Positions 47,870-60,621 of a DNA stretch of 64,000 bases are shown piece after piece; within the stretch, counting starts at the first letter, position 1, and every line of letters begins with the position of its first letter. The stretch is taken from positions 1 through 64,000 of the forward strand of contig JAGBBD010000056.1 in the NCBI GenBank assembly GCA_017938625.1, in the 5' to 3' direction. This DNA comes from Oscillospiraceae bacterium (lineage in GTDB: Bacteria; Bacillota; Clostridia; Oscillospirales; Oscillospiraceae). Both the position numbers and the translations under genes were made by a program. The notes beneath the pieces were generated by a model that made no database searches, was not told the DNA's origin, and was given only the letters and a program-made list of their open reading frames with translations.

Positions 47870-49390
47870 ATGGAAAAAATACTGATACTGGATTTCGGTG
47901 GTCAGTACAATCAGCTGATCGCCCGACGGGTACGGGAGCAGCATGTCTATGCTGAGATCAGACCCTACAACAAGGTTCGCCTTGAAGAAGTGAAGCGCTA
48001 TGCCGGTGTGATCTTTACCGGTGGTCCCAACAGCGTGTATGACCAAAGCGCACCCCATTTTGACCCTGCCATTATGACCCTTGGAGTACCTGTTTTGGGA
48101 ATTTGCTACGGTGCACAGCTCATGGCGTGGATGGCAGGCGGTAAGGTGAGCGGTGCAGAAGAAGCCAGTGAATACGGCAAAACGTGCCTGCATCTCAAAG
48201 GAAGCCTTTTGTGGAAGGATATCCCGGAAGAGAGTGTCTGCTGGATGAGCCATACGGATCATATCCGGGAAATTCCAAAAGGTTTCCGCATCACGGCCTA
48301 TACGGACAAGTGCACCTGCGCCGCCATGGCTGACGAAACACGCAAACTTTATGCTGTGCAATTCCATCCTGAGGTAACCCACACTGTCTACGGAAAGCAG
48401 ATGCTCCGCAATTTCCTCTTTGATATCTGCGGATGCACAGGAGAATGGCGCATGGAGGATTTTGTCCGGCGCTCCGTTGCCGCCTACCGGGAAAAACTAC
48501 AAGGAAAAAAAGTGCTGCTGGCTCTGTCCGGCGGCGTAGACTCTTCTGTAGCGGCAGTGCTGCTGCACAAAGCCATCGGGCATAATTTGGTCTGTGTGTT
48601 TGTGGATCACGGTCTGTTGAGAAAGGACGAGGCAGACTTCGTAGAGCGTACTTTTCGCGAGAAGTTTGATATGAATCTGCGAAGGGTCAACGCACAGGAT
48701 CGTTTTTTGCAAAAGCTCTCCGGGGTAACAGAGCCGGAAAAAAAGCGCAAGATCATAGGAGAAGAGTTTATTCGCGTCTTTGAAGACGAGGCCAAAAAGT
48801 TGGGCAAGGTGGATGTGCTGGTACAGGGAACGATCTATCCCGATGTGATTGAGTCAGGAGCCGGTGAAGCATCTGTAATCAAAAGCCACCACAATGTAGG
48901 TGGACTTCCCGACGTAATTGCGTTTGATGAAATTTTGGAGCCCCTGCGGGAGCTGTTCAAGGATGAAGTCCGTGAAGTTGGCACGCAGCTGGGATTGCCC
49001 AAAGAACTGGTCTGGCGGCAGCCGTTCCCCGGCCCTGGATTGGCAGTTCGCATCATTGGCGAGATCACACAGGAGAAGCTGGACACATTGCGGGAGGCAG
49101 ATGCCATTTTCCGCAAGGAGCTGGAGGCAAGTGGCGCACAGTCCAACCAGTATTTCGCGGTATTGACCGATTTGCGCAGTGTCGGCGTCAAGGGTGATGC
49201 CAGAACATATGGCTGTACCGTTGTACTGCGTTCTGTGACCACCGATGATTTTATGACAGCGGAGTGGACACGGCTTCCATATGAAGTTCTGGAAGCAGCC
49301 TCCAACCGCATCACCAATGAGGTTTCAGGTGTCAGCCGAGTCGTTTATGATATTACAAGTAAGCCGCCGGCAACGGTGGAGTGGGAGTAA
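47870..49390 (+). CDS. guaA: GMP synthase, glutamine-hydrolysing
   Basis: XMP + glutamine + ATP to GMP. The 506-aa protein is the fused two-domain form: class I amidotransferase ([17 protein letters not shown], nucleophile Cys in [12 protein letters not shown], His-Glu in QFHPEVTHT) followed by the PP-loop synthetase ([16 protein letters not shown]) and the dimerisation domain with [24 protein letters not shown]. It lies 11 nt after purB. Confidence 0.96.
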   Translation: MEKILILDFGGQYNQLIARRVREQHVYAEIRPYNKVRLEEVKRYAGVIFTGGPNSVYDQSAPHFDPAIMTLGVPVLGICYGAQLMAWMAGGKVSGAEEASEYGKTCLHLKGSLLWKDIPEESVCWMSHTDHIREIPKGFRITAYTDKCTCAAMADETRKLYAVQFHPEVTHTVYGKQMLRNFLFDICGCTGEWRMEDFVRRSVAAYREKLQGKKVLLALSGGVDSSVAAVLLHKAIGHNLVCVFVDHGLLRKDEADFVERTFREKFDMNLRRVNAQDRFLQKLSGVTEPEKKRKIIGEEFIRVFEDEAKKLGKVDVLVQGTIYPDVIESGAGEASVIKSHHNVGGLPDVIAFDEILEPLRELFKDEVREVGTQLGLPKELVWRQPFPGPGLAVRIIGEITQEKLDTLREADAIFRKELEASGAQSNQYFAVLTDLRSVGVKGDARTYGCTVVLRSVTTDDFMTAEWTRLPYEVLEAASNRITNEVSGVSRVVYDITSKPPATVEWE

Positions 49391-49402
49391 AGGAGACATT
49401 TT

Positions 49403-51220
49403 ATGTGCGGCATTGTTGGATATATCGGTATGCAGAATGCAGCCCCAATTCTTTTGGAAGGACTGAAAAAGCTGGAATACCGCGGCTATGATTCGGCCGG
49501 TATTGCTGTGATGCAGAATGGATCTATCGCCGTCAGCAAGGTAACGGGACGTATTGCGGCACTTGCGGAAAAGACGGAGCATGGCAGCTTACTGCCGGGG
49601 ACAGTTGGTATTGGCCATACCCGTTGGGCCACCCATGGTGCACCCACTGATGCCAATGCACATCCCCATACCAGCAATGATGGTCGCTTTGCTGTTGTTC
49701 ACAACGGTATCATCGAAAACTATCTGGAGCTTCGGAAGGAACTGATGGAAAAAGGCTACCACTTTGACAGTGAGACAGATACGGAAGTGGTCGTGCATCT
49801 GATGGAGATGTACTATCAGGGCGACCTGAAGCAGGCGGTCATGCGGACATCGGCAAGGCTTTGTGGTTCCTATGCACTGGGCATTTTGTGTTCCGACGAG
49901 CCAAACAGAATGTTTGCCGTCCGAGAAGCCAGCCCATTGATCCTGGGCGTCGGCGTGGGTGAGAACTTCTTTGCCTCTGATGTGACGGCATTGGTGGCAT
50001 ACACCAGAAACGCCATCTATCTTGATGACGGTGAGTTCGCAGAATTGACACCGGATGGTATCCAGGTCTATGACTGCACCGGGCAGCCCTTCCGCAAAAA
50101 AGTCAGCAGAATATCATGGGATATTCAGGCTGCCGAAAAGGGCGGCTATGAGCACTTTATGCGAAAGGAGATCATGGAGCAGCCGCGAGCTGTGAAAGCA
50201 ACCATGGCACCCCGTCTGAAGGATGGGCAGGTCGTCCTAGATGACATGGAGATTGACCTGCACGGCATCCGAAAGATCGTCATTACAGCCTGCGGCTCTG
50301 CTTACTATGCCGGATGCGCTGCAAAATATGCCATCGAGAAGCTATGCCATATTCCGGTACAGATCGAGCTTGCCAGCGAGCTGCGTTACAGTGACCCTTT
50401 GATCGATGCAACCACACTTTTGATCGTCTTGTCTCAGTCCGGTGAAACAGCAGATACCATCGCGGCTATGAAGGAGTGTCAAAGCCACGGAGCGAAAGCA
50501 CTTGCCATCGTTAATGTGGTAGGCAGTACCATTGCAAAGCTGGCAGATTATTGCCTATACACTTGGGCCGGCCCAGAGATCGCCGTGGCCACCACCAAGG
50601 GCTATACGACCCAGTTGACGGCACTGTACCTGTTTGCCCTTTACGGTGCAAAGGAGCTGCGCACCGTTGATGAAGCAGAATATCAGAAAAAACTCCAGGT
50701 ATTGAAAGCCCTGCCCAAGCTCATGCAGCAGGCTCTGGACATGAACCCCAATCTGGAGCAGTTGGCGAAGAAATACCACCGTGCCCACTCCATGTTCTTT
50801 ATTGGCCGCAATACCGACTATGCCGTGGCATTGGAGGGCGCACTGAAAATGAAAGAGATCTCCTACATTCACGCAGAATCCTATGCGGCGGGGGAACTGA
50901 AGCACGGCACCATTGCCCTGATCAGCGAAGGGCAGCCGGTCATCGCCCTGTGCTGCAACGATGCCATTACGGAAAAAACCATGAGCAACATTGTGGAGGT
51001 CAAGGCCAGAGGCGCGGAAGTGCTGGCTGTCGCATGCAGGGATAACCAGAAGATCGTTTCTCTGGCAGACGACATGATTTTCGTTCCTAAAGTCGAACCT
51101 CTGTTCTCGGCGGCGGTGGAGATCGTACCGCTGCAGCTGCTTGCCTATTATGTCGCAAGGGAGAACGGCTGCGATATCGACAAACCGAAGAATTTGGCAA
51201 AATCTGTCACAGTGGAATGA
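49403..51220 (+). CDS. glmS: Glutamine-fructose-6-phosphate aminotransferase GlmS
   Basis: Makes glucosamine-6-phosphate from fructose-6-phosphate and glutamine for cell-wall synthesis. The 605-aa protein starts MCGIVGYIG with nucleophile Cys2, followed by RGYDSAGIAV, HTRWATHGAP and VVHNGIIENY. Two SIS sugar-isomerase domains follow (TACGSAYYAG, VLSQSGETADT), and the end DKPKNLAKSVTVE is the standard C-terminus. There is no glmS ribozyme upstream, as only 12 nt separate it from guaA, so control must come from the operon. Confidence 0.96.
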   Translation: MCGIVGYIGMQNAAPILLEGLKKLEYRGYDSAGIAVMQNGSIAVSKVTGRIAALAEKTEHGSLLPGTVGIGHTRWATHGAPTDANAHPHTSNDGRFAVVHNGIIENYLELRKELMEKGYHFDSETDTEVVVHLMEMYYQGDLKQAVMRTSARLCGSYALGILCSDEPNRMFAVREASPLILGVGVGENFFASDVTALVAYTRNAIYLDDGEFAELTPDGIQVYDCTGQPFRKKVSRISWDIQAAEKGGYEHFMRKEIMEQPRAVKATMAPRLKDGQVVLDDMEIDLHGIRKIVITACGSAYYAGCAAKYAIEKLCHIPVQIELASELRYSDPLIDATTLLIVLSQSGETADTIAAMKECQSHGAKALAIVNVVGSTIAKLADYCLYTWAGPEIAVATTKGYTTQLTALYLFALYGAKELRTVDEAEYQKKLQVLKALPKLMQQALDMNPNLEQLAKKYHRAHSMFFIGRNTDYAVALEGALKMKEISYIHAESYAAGELKHGTIALISEGQPVIALCCNDAITEKTMSNIVEVKARGAEVLAVACRDNQKIVSLADDMIFVPKVEPLFSAAVEIVPLQLLAYYVARENGCDIDKPKNLAKSVTVE

Positions 51221-54251
<3,031 letters not shown>

Positions 54252-54252
<1 letters not shown>

Positions 54253-55346
54253 TGTTAAAAGCATATGATAAAAAGCTTATTCTGGCAGACGGCGCGGAAT
54301 TCTATGGTTATGGCTTCGGTGCAGACTGCGAGAGCATTGCAGAGGTGGTCTTCAACACCTCTATGGTGGGCTATCAGGAGATTCTCTCCGACCCCTCCTA
54401 CACAGCGCAGGCTGTGGTCATGACCTATCCTCTCATTGGTAACTATGGTATGTGCCGGGAGGATTATGAGGCAGAAAAGCCGACGATCCGTGCGCTGATC
54501 GTGCGGGAATATAACGATGAACCCTCCAATTTCCGCAGTGCGGAAACCCTGGAGCAGGTTATGAAAAAGCACCGAATTGCAGGCATTGCCGGTATAGATA
54601 CCAGAAAGCTGGCACGGCATATCCGAGATGTGGGTACCTGCAAAGGAATCATTACCCACCGGGACACCCCTAAGCCTGTCGGTCTTGCCAAACTTGACAG
54701 AACAGAGCTTCCAAAAAATGTGGTGGCGCAGGTTAGTCCACACGCAAAAACATGCTTTCCGGTGCGACAGCCGCGCTTTCAAGTGGTAGCCGTGGACTGC
54801 GGCATGAAACGGAATATTGTCCGCAGTCTGAATAAAAAAGGCTGCAGTGTGACGGCAGTACCCTATGATACCCCGGCAGATGAGATTTTGGCACTTGCGC
54901 CCGATGGTGTGTTCTTTTCCAACGGTCCCGGCGATCCCATGGATGTGCAGCCTGTGATCGAGACTGTGCGCGCTCTCAAGGGCAAGCTGCCGATCTTTGG
55001 CATCTGCCTTGGTCATCAGGTCATTGCCCTTGCCTGCGGTGCAAAGACCTATAAGCTGAAATTCGGCCACCGTGGCGGCAATCATCCGGTCAAAAACCTT
55101 CTGACCGGCAAAATCGAGATCACTTCGCAGAACCATTCCTACGCTGTGGACAAAGAGAGCCTGGACAAAACCGGGCTGGAGATCACCCATGTGAACCTGC
55201 TTGACGGTACTGTGGAAGGACTGCAGAGTGAAAAAGAGCGGCTGTTCAGCGTCCAGTACCATCCGGAAAGCGCACCCGGACCGCAGGACAGCGACTATCT
55301 CTTTGACCGGTTTATTTCCATGATGGAGGAAGAGCAGCATGCCTAA
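54252..55346 (+). CDS. carA: Carbamoyl-phosphate synthase small (glutamine) subunit
   Basis: Hydrolyses glutamine and channels ammonia to CarB. The 364-aa protein shows the CarA N-terminal domain (GYGFGADCESIAEVVFNTSMVGYQEILSDPSY), then a class I amidotransferase with SNGPGDP, nucleophile Cys in FGICLGHQVIALA, and QYHPESAPGP. The ATG at 54252 shares bases with the purF stop (TGATG) and follows CAGGAG. It overlaps carB by 8 nt. Confidence 0.96.
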
Positions 55347-58300
55347 AAGAACGGATTTAAAAAAAATTCTGGTGATTGGTTCCGGCCCCATTGTGATCGG
55401 ACAGGCTGCGGAGTTCGATTATGCCGGTACGCAGGCCTGTCTTGCCCTGAAAGAAGAAGGATATGAGGTCATCCTCTGTAACTCTAATCCCGCTACCATT
55501 ATGACAGATCCTGCCATTGCGGATAAAGTTTACATGGAGCCACTGACACTGGAATATCTAGCGCGCATCGTCCGCTATGAGCGCCCCGATGCCATCGTAC
55601 CCGGCATTGGCGGTCAGACCGGCCTGAACCTTGCCATGCAGCTGGAAAAGAAGGGTGTGTTGAAGGAATGTCGTGTGGAACTGCTTGGTACACCCAGTGA
55701 GAGTATTGAGCAGGCGGAGGACAGAGAGCTGTTTAAGAAGCTCTGCGAAAAGCTCGGCGAGCCGGTGCTTCCTTCTATGATCGCAAGCTCCATGGAAGAA
55801 GCGATGGAAGCGGTCGGACAGATCGGATATCCCGTAGTCCTGCGGCCTGCTTTTACCCTCGGCGGCACCGGCGGCGGTTTTGCGGATAACGAAGAGGAAT
55901 TCAGGCAGATCATGAAAAACGCCCTGGCATTGTCGCCTGTCCATCAGGTTTTGGTGGAAAAGAGTATCCGGGGCTATAAGGAGATCGAATATGAGGTCAT
56001 GCGCGACAGCAATGACACGGCGATCACCATCTGCAATATGGAGAATCTGGATCCGGTCGGCATCCACACCGGCGATTCCATTGTGGTCTGTCCTTCCCAG
56101 ACTCTGACCAACAAGGAATATCAGATGCTGCGTGACAGCGCCCTGAAGATCATACGCGCTTTGAAGATCTGCGGCGGCTGTAATGTGCAGTTTGCGCTGG
56201 ACCCAAAGTCCTTCCAATATTACCTCATAGAGGTTAATCCCAGGGTTTCCCGCTCTTCGGCACTGGCCTCCAAAGCCAGCGGTTATCCCATTGCCAGAGT
56301 TTCGGCGAAGATCTCCGCGGGAATGAATTTGGATGAGATACAGCTGGCAAACACTTGTGCCGCTTTTGAGCCGGCGCTTGATTATGTGGTTACGAAGCTG
56401 CCGCGGTTCCCCTTTGACAAGTTTTCCGATGCCAACAACTCTCTCGGCACCCAGATGAAGGCCACCGGTGAGGTCATGAGTGTGGGAAGGACGTTTGAAG
56501 AGAGCTTGCTCAAGGGAATCCGTTCTCTTGAGATCGGGGTATATCATCTGCACATGGAAAAATTTGATACCTGGGATCGTACACAGCTGCTGGATTATAT
56601 TGCTGTCGGCACAGATGACCGCATTTACGCTCTGGCACAGCTTCTGCGGCTGGGAGAACCGGTTGAAACACTGGCGTCATGCACCGGTATCGATCCGTTC
56701 TTCCTGAGAAAACTGCGGAATATTATCGCCAAAGAGCGTGTGCTTTCTTCTGCACCTATGGATGTAAGGCTGCTCCATCAGGCAAAAAAAGCAGGCTTCT
56801 CGGACAGCGCCATTGCAAAGCTTTGGGGTGTCCCGGAGCAGACCATCTATGCGCTGCGACAGGATCAGAAAATTCTGCCGGGTTATCGGATGATCGATTC
56901 CTGCGCAGCAGAGTTTGACAGCTACATTCCCTATTTCTATTCCACCTATGAAGAAGAAAACGAATCGGTGGTATCGGGAAAGAAAAAGATTCTTGTCCTC
57001 GGCTCCGGTCCCATTCGAATCGGACAAGGTGTGGAGTTTGATTATTCTACCGTTCATGCCATTCAGACCATCCGCAATGCAGGATATGAGGCGATCATCA
57101 TCAACAACAACCCCGAAACGGTCTCCACAGACTACACGACCTCAGACAAGCTCTATTTTGAACCGCTGACGGTGGAGGATGTGATGAACATTGTGGCATT
57201 GGAAAAACCGGAGGGCGTCATTGCTTCCCTTGGCGGTCAGACCGCCATCAATCTGGCACTACCGTTGGCAGAGCGCGGAGTGAAAATCATCGGCACAGAC
57301 TGTTCCGCCATTGAAAAAGCGGAAAACCGCGATGCGTTTGAACAACTGCTTCTGGAACAAGGTATCCCGCAACCCAAGGGCAGAGCTGTAACCAACATTG
57401 AAGACGGTGTCGCAGCCGCAAAAGAGATCGGCTATCCCGTGTTGGTACGCCCCAGTTTTGTGCTGGGCGGTCGCGCTATGCAGATCGTGGCAAAGGAGGC
57501 TGCCCTCAGGCAGTATCTGCAGACAGCTGTAGAGATCGATGTGGATAAACCTGTGCTGGTGGACAAGTATATCCGCGGCAAAGAGGTAGAGGTAGATGCC
57601 ATCTGCGACGGCAAAGATGTGTTTGTGCCGGGAATTATGGAACTTGTGGAGCGCACCGGTGTCCACTCCGGCGACTCTATTAGTGTATATCCCACCTTCA
57701 GCATCTCGAAAAAGGTCAAAAGGACCATTCTGGACTACACCAGAAAATTGGGACTTGCCATTGGAATTGTAGGGCTGTTTAACATTCAGTTTATTGTTGA
57801 TGCCAACGAAGATGTCTATATCATAGAGGTCAATCCCCGTTCTTCCCGGACAGTCCCCTTCCTCTCCAAGGCGACCGGCTTCCAGCTGGCAGATATTGCC
57901 ACACTGGTCATCCTCGGCAGAAGCCTGCAAGAACAGGGTATTACAGAAATTTACCCCTCAGAAAAACAGCGCTGGTATGTAAAAGCACCTGCCTTCTCCT
58001 TTGCCAAGCTTCGTGGTATGGATGCCTACCTTTCTCCTGAAATGAAGTCTACCGGCGAGGCAATTGGCTATGACAAGGATCTTTCCAGAGCCATGTACAA
58101 AGCACTGACCGCCACCGGCATGCGAATGCAGAATTACGGTACAGTTCTGGTAACACTGGCGGACGAAGATAAGCAGGAGGCTTTGCCGCTGATTCGCCGC
58201 TTCTACGACATGGGGTTCAATATCGAAGCCACCACGGTCACCGCTGCTTTTTTGAAAGAACACGGCATCCGAACCAGAAGCCGCCGCAAGCTCTCTGAGG

Positions 58301-58518
58301 GCAGCACAGAAGTGTTGGATTCCATCCGTGCAGGGTATGTCAGCTATGTCATCAATACCAGAGCTATTTTATCCGGTGTCCACTATGAAGACGGTGCAGC
58401 CATCCGACGCTGTGCTATTGAAAACGGTGTCACCATGCTGACGGCGTTGGATACAGTAAAAGTTTTGCTGGATGTACTGGAGGAGACGACCATCGGTATT
58501 TCCACGATCAATTCTTAG
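55339..58518 (+). CDS. carB: Carbamoyl-phosphate synthase large subunit
   Basis: Makes carbamoyl phosphate from bicarbonate, ammonia and two ATP for pyrimidine and arginine synthesis. The 1059-aa protein has the duplicated ATP-grasp architecture: VIGSGPIVIGQAAEFDYAGTQA near residue 13 and its repeat VLGSGPIRIGQGVEFDYSTVHA near 551, with EVNPRVSRSSALASKA and EVNPRSSRTVPFLSKA as paired active-site loops, plus a C-terminal MGS-like allosteric domain. It is the longest gene of the operon and complete. Confidence 0.97.
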   Translation: MPKRTDLKKILVIGSGPIVIGQAAEFDYAGTQACLALKEEGYEVILCNSNPATIMTDPAIADKVYMEPLTLEYLARIVRYERPDAIVPGIGGQTGLNLAMQLEKKGVLKECRVELLGTPSESIEQAEDRELFKKLCEKLGEPVLPSMIASSMEEAMEAVGQIGYPVVLRPAFTLGGTGGGFADNEEEFRQIMKNALALSPVHQVLVEKSIRGYKEIEYEVMRDSNDTAITICNMENLDPVGIHTGDSIVVCPSQTLTNKEYQMLRDSALKIIRALKICGGCNVQFALDPKSFQYYLIEVNPRVSRSSALASKASGYPIARVSAKISAGMNLDEIQLANTCAAFEPALDYVVTKLPRFPFDKFSDANNSLGTQMKATGEVMSVGRTFEESLLKGIRSLEIGVYHLHMEKFDTWDRTQLLDYIAVGTDDRIYALAQLLRLGEPVETLASCTGIDPFFLRKLRNIIAKERVLSSAPMDVRLLHQAKKAGFSDSAIAKLWGVPEQTIYALRQDQKILPGYRMIDSCAAEFDSYIPYFYSTYEEENESVVSGKKKILVLGSGPIRIGQGVEFDYSTVHAIQTIRNAGYEAIIINNNPETVSTDYTTSDKLYFEPLTVEDVMNIVALEKPEGVIASLGGQTAINLALPLAERGVKIIGTDCSAIEKAENRDAFEQLLLEQGIPQPKGRAVTNIEDGVAAAKEIGYPVLVRPSFVLGGRAMQIVAKEAALRQYLQTAVEIDVDKPVLVDKYIRGKEVEVDAICDGKDVFVPGIMELVERTGVHSGDSISVYPTFSISKKVKRTILDYTRKLGLAIGIVGLFNIQFIVDANEDVYIIEVNPRSSRTVPFLSKATGFQLADIATLVILGRSLQEQGITEIYPSEKQRWYVKAPAFSFAKLRGMDAYLSPEMKSTGEAIGYDKDLSRAMYKALTATGMRMQNYGTVLVTLADEDKQEALPLIRRFYDMGFNIEATTVTAAFLKEHGIRTRSRRKLSEGSTEVLDSIRAGYVSYVINTRAILSGVHYEDGAAIRRCAIENGVTMLTALDTVKVLLDVLEETTIGISTINS

Positions 58519-58528
58519 GAGAAATGTT

Positions 58529-58635
58529 ATGCGCTTTACAAAAATGCACGGGCTTGGAAATGATTATCTACTATGACCGGTCCGGCTGAATTTGTTTATG
58601 AAGGAGATACAGAAATATGCTTGCACCGAACATGA
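58529..58635 (+). pseudogene. dapF: dapF (diaminopimelate epimerase) with internal deletion; only both ends remain
   Basis: After a GGAGAA SD, ATG at 58529 encodes MRFTKMHGLGNDY, the diagnostic N-terminus of DapF, then hits a stop at 58574. Starting at 58573 in another frame is MTGPAEFVYEGDTEI, which matches the usual C-terminal end of DapF, and the frame stops at 58635 inside dapL. About 240 codons with both catalytic cysteines are missing. The retained tail contains AAGGAG (58600-58605), the SD of dapL, and overlaps its start, which may explain why the ends were kept. Confidence 0.8.
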
Positions 58636-59807
58636 GGTATGCCGAACTGAAAGACAGCTACCTGTTTAACACCATATACAAAAAGACAGATGAATATCTC
58701 ACCGCGCATCCCGGCAAACAGGTTCTCCGAATGGGTGTGGGTGATGTATCGCTTCCACTATGTGATGCTGTGATCAAGGCGCTGCATGAGGCGGTTGACG
58801 ACCAGGCAAAGGCAGCCACTTTTCATGGATATATGCCGGAGGCAGGCGCACCTTTTCTTCGCAAAGCGATTGCCGGATATTACGCCGAAAAGGGAGCCAA
58901 AGTTTCTGAAAATGAGATTTTTATCTCCAGTGGCGCCTGCGATGATCTGGGTGATATTCTGGAGCTGTTTGATCAGAATAATACCGTCATGGTCATTGAA
59001 CCGGCCTATCCGGAGTATGTAGACACCAACATTCTCGGCGGCAGAAAAATCGTCCATCTGTCTTCCAACGAGGAAAACGGCTTTCTGCCGGAACCGGATG
59101 AAAGTATCAAGGCAGATATCCTCTACATTTGTTCCCCGAACAACCCAACCGGTGCTGTCTTCAACAGGCTTCAGCTGCAGGCATGGATCGACTTTGCAAA
59201 CAAGAATGGCGCAGTGATCCTGTTTGATGCTGCCTATGAGATTTTTATTGAAGACAACGATCTGCCCCACAGTATTTATGAACTGGACAGAGCTGACACG
59301 TGCGCTATTGAGATTTGCTCTCTGTCCAAGACCGCAGGTTTCACCGGAACAAGATTGGGCTACACGGTAGTTCCCCAAAATCTTGTGCGAGGTGGCATGA
59401 ATCTGAATGCTATGTGGTCCCGCAACCGTGAGACCAGGACAAACGGTGTTTCATACATCCTTCAGAAAGGCGCTGCAGCTGTATTTACACCGGAGGGACA
59501 AGCGCAGATACATAAGAATATCCGTTTGTATCTGGAAAATGCCTCCTACTTTACCAACGCGCTGAACGATGCCGGGATCTGGTACTGCGGCGGTCAAAAC
59601 TCGCCTTATATTTGGATGAAATGTCCCGATGGTATGAGCGGATGGGAGTTCTTTGATTATCTTCTCAATGAGATTCAGGTTGTTGGTATTCCGGGTGATG
59701 GCTTTGGGGAATGCGGAAAAGGATATTTCCGCTTCTCGGCTTTCGGCAATCCGGATGATACAAAAGAGGCAGCAAATCGCCTCTGTGCGCTGCTGAAGAA
59801 AGGGTGA
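58617..59807 (+). CDS. dapL: LL-diaminopimelate aminotransferase DapL
   Basis: Converts tetrahydrodipicolinate directly to LL-DAP with glutamate as amino donor, one step of lysine and peptidoglycan precursor synthesis. The 396-aa fold type I PLP enzyme shows RMGVGDVSLPLCDAVIKALHEAV, FISSGACDDLGDI, CSPNNPTGAV and the PLP-lysine motif SLSKTAGFTGTRLGY. The SD lies in the remnant of dapF upstream. Since the dapF here is destroyed, the LL-to-meso epimerase must be encoded elsewhere if meso-DAP is made. Confidence 0.94.
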   Translation: MLAPNMRYAELKDSYLFNTIYKKTDEYLTAHPGKQVLRMGVGDVSLPLCDAVIKALHEAVDDQAKAATFHGYMPEAGAPFLRKAIAGYYAEKGAKVSENEIFISSGACDDLGDILELFDQNNTVMVIEPAYPEYVDTNILGGRKIVHLSSNEENGFLPEPDESIKADILYICSPNNPTGAVFNRLQLQAWIDFANKNGAVILFDAAYEIFIEDNDLPHSIYELDRADTCAIEICSLSKTAGFTGTRLGYTVVPQNLVRGGMNLNAMWSRNRETRTNGVSYILQKGAAAVFTPEGQAQIHKNIRLYLENASYFTNALNDAGIWYCGGQNSPYIWMKCPDGMSGWEFFDYLLNEIQVVGIPGDGFGECGKGYFRFSAFGNPDDTKEAANRLCALLKKG

Positions 59808-59812
59808 ATAAT

Positions 59813-60598
59813 ATGAGAGTTTCCTGTTTGCAAATGAATATGCGCTTGGGTCTGCCTGAGGAAAACTTTGCCCATGCCACCGATCTGATCCATGCCGCAA
59901 TGGTGGCAAAGCCGGATGTGCTGGTACTGCCGGAAACCTGGAATACAGGCTTCTTTCCCAAAGAGAATCTTTTACAGCTCAGCGACACAGATGGCGAAAT
60001 GATGAAAACCCGGATCGGTGCTTTGGCGAAACAGCACCATGTGAATATCGTAGCCGGGTCTGTTTCCAATGAAAGAGATGGCAAGGTGTTCAATACTGCC
60101 ATGGTGTTTGACCGTTCCGGCGCGTGTATTGCCGGCTATGATAAAACCCATCTTTTCTCCCCTATGGGAGAGGATGACTACTACACCCCCGGCGACCATC
60201 TGTGCCGCTTTTCACTGGACGGGATTCGTTGTGGGATCGTCATTTGCTATGATATTCGCTTCCCGGAACTGGTCAGGAGTCTTGCCCTGCAGGGCATCGA
60301 TGTGCTGTTTGTGGTATCTCAGTGGCCAAAGGAGCGCATTTACCACTTGCGCAGTCTCACTACAGCACGGGCCATTGAAAATCAGATGTTTGTGGTTTGC
60401 TGCAATTCCTGCGGTACTGCCGGAGGAACTGTCTACGGCGGCAATTCCGCCGTGATCGATCCGCTGGGAAAGATCCTGACCCTTGCCGGGGAAACAGAAG
60501 TGATCGTGTCTGCAAACCTCAATATGCAGACTTTGGATCAAATCCGTGGCAGCATCCCTGTTTTCCGGGATAGAAGGCCAGAGTTATATCAGCACTAA
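59813..60598 (+). CDS. Nitrilase-superfamily carbon-nitrogen hydrolase (omega-amidase-like)
   Basis: A 261-aa nitrilase-fold amidase. The Glu-Lys-Cys triad is visible: VLVLPETWNTGFF (Glu), GYDKTHLFSP (Lys) and GIVICYDIRFPE (Cys). The segment WPKERIYHLRSLTTARAIENQMFVVCCN is characteristic of the YafV/omega-amidase branch, which hydrolyses alpha-ketoglutaramate, the product of glutamine transamination. The ATG at 59813 follows AAAGGG; a GTG three codons earlier is possible. In this operon it fits glutamine salvage; as an alternative it could supply ammonia to the amidotransferase-less NadE two genes on. Confidence 0.85.
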   Translation: MRVSCLQMNMRLGLPEENFAHATDLIHAAMVAKPDVLVLPETWNTGFFPKENLLQLSDTDGEMMKTRIGALAKQHHVNIVAGSVSNERDGKVFNTAMVFDRSGACIAGYDKTHLFSPMGEDDYYTPGDHLCRFSLDGIRCGIVICYDIRFPELVRSLALQGIDVLFVVSQWPKERIYHLRSLTTARAIENQMFVVCCNSCGTAGGTVYGGNSAVIDPLGKILTLAGETEVIVSANLNMQTLDQIRGSIPVFRDRRPELYQH

Positions 60599-60621
60599 GA
60601 TTACAGAAAGAAGGAAAAAAG

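Noticed and set aside
49391..49402. glmS ribozyme upstream of glmS
   Set aside because: Only 12 nt separate guaA and glmS, far too short for the ribozyme.
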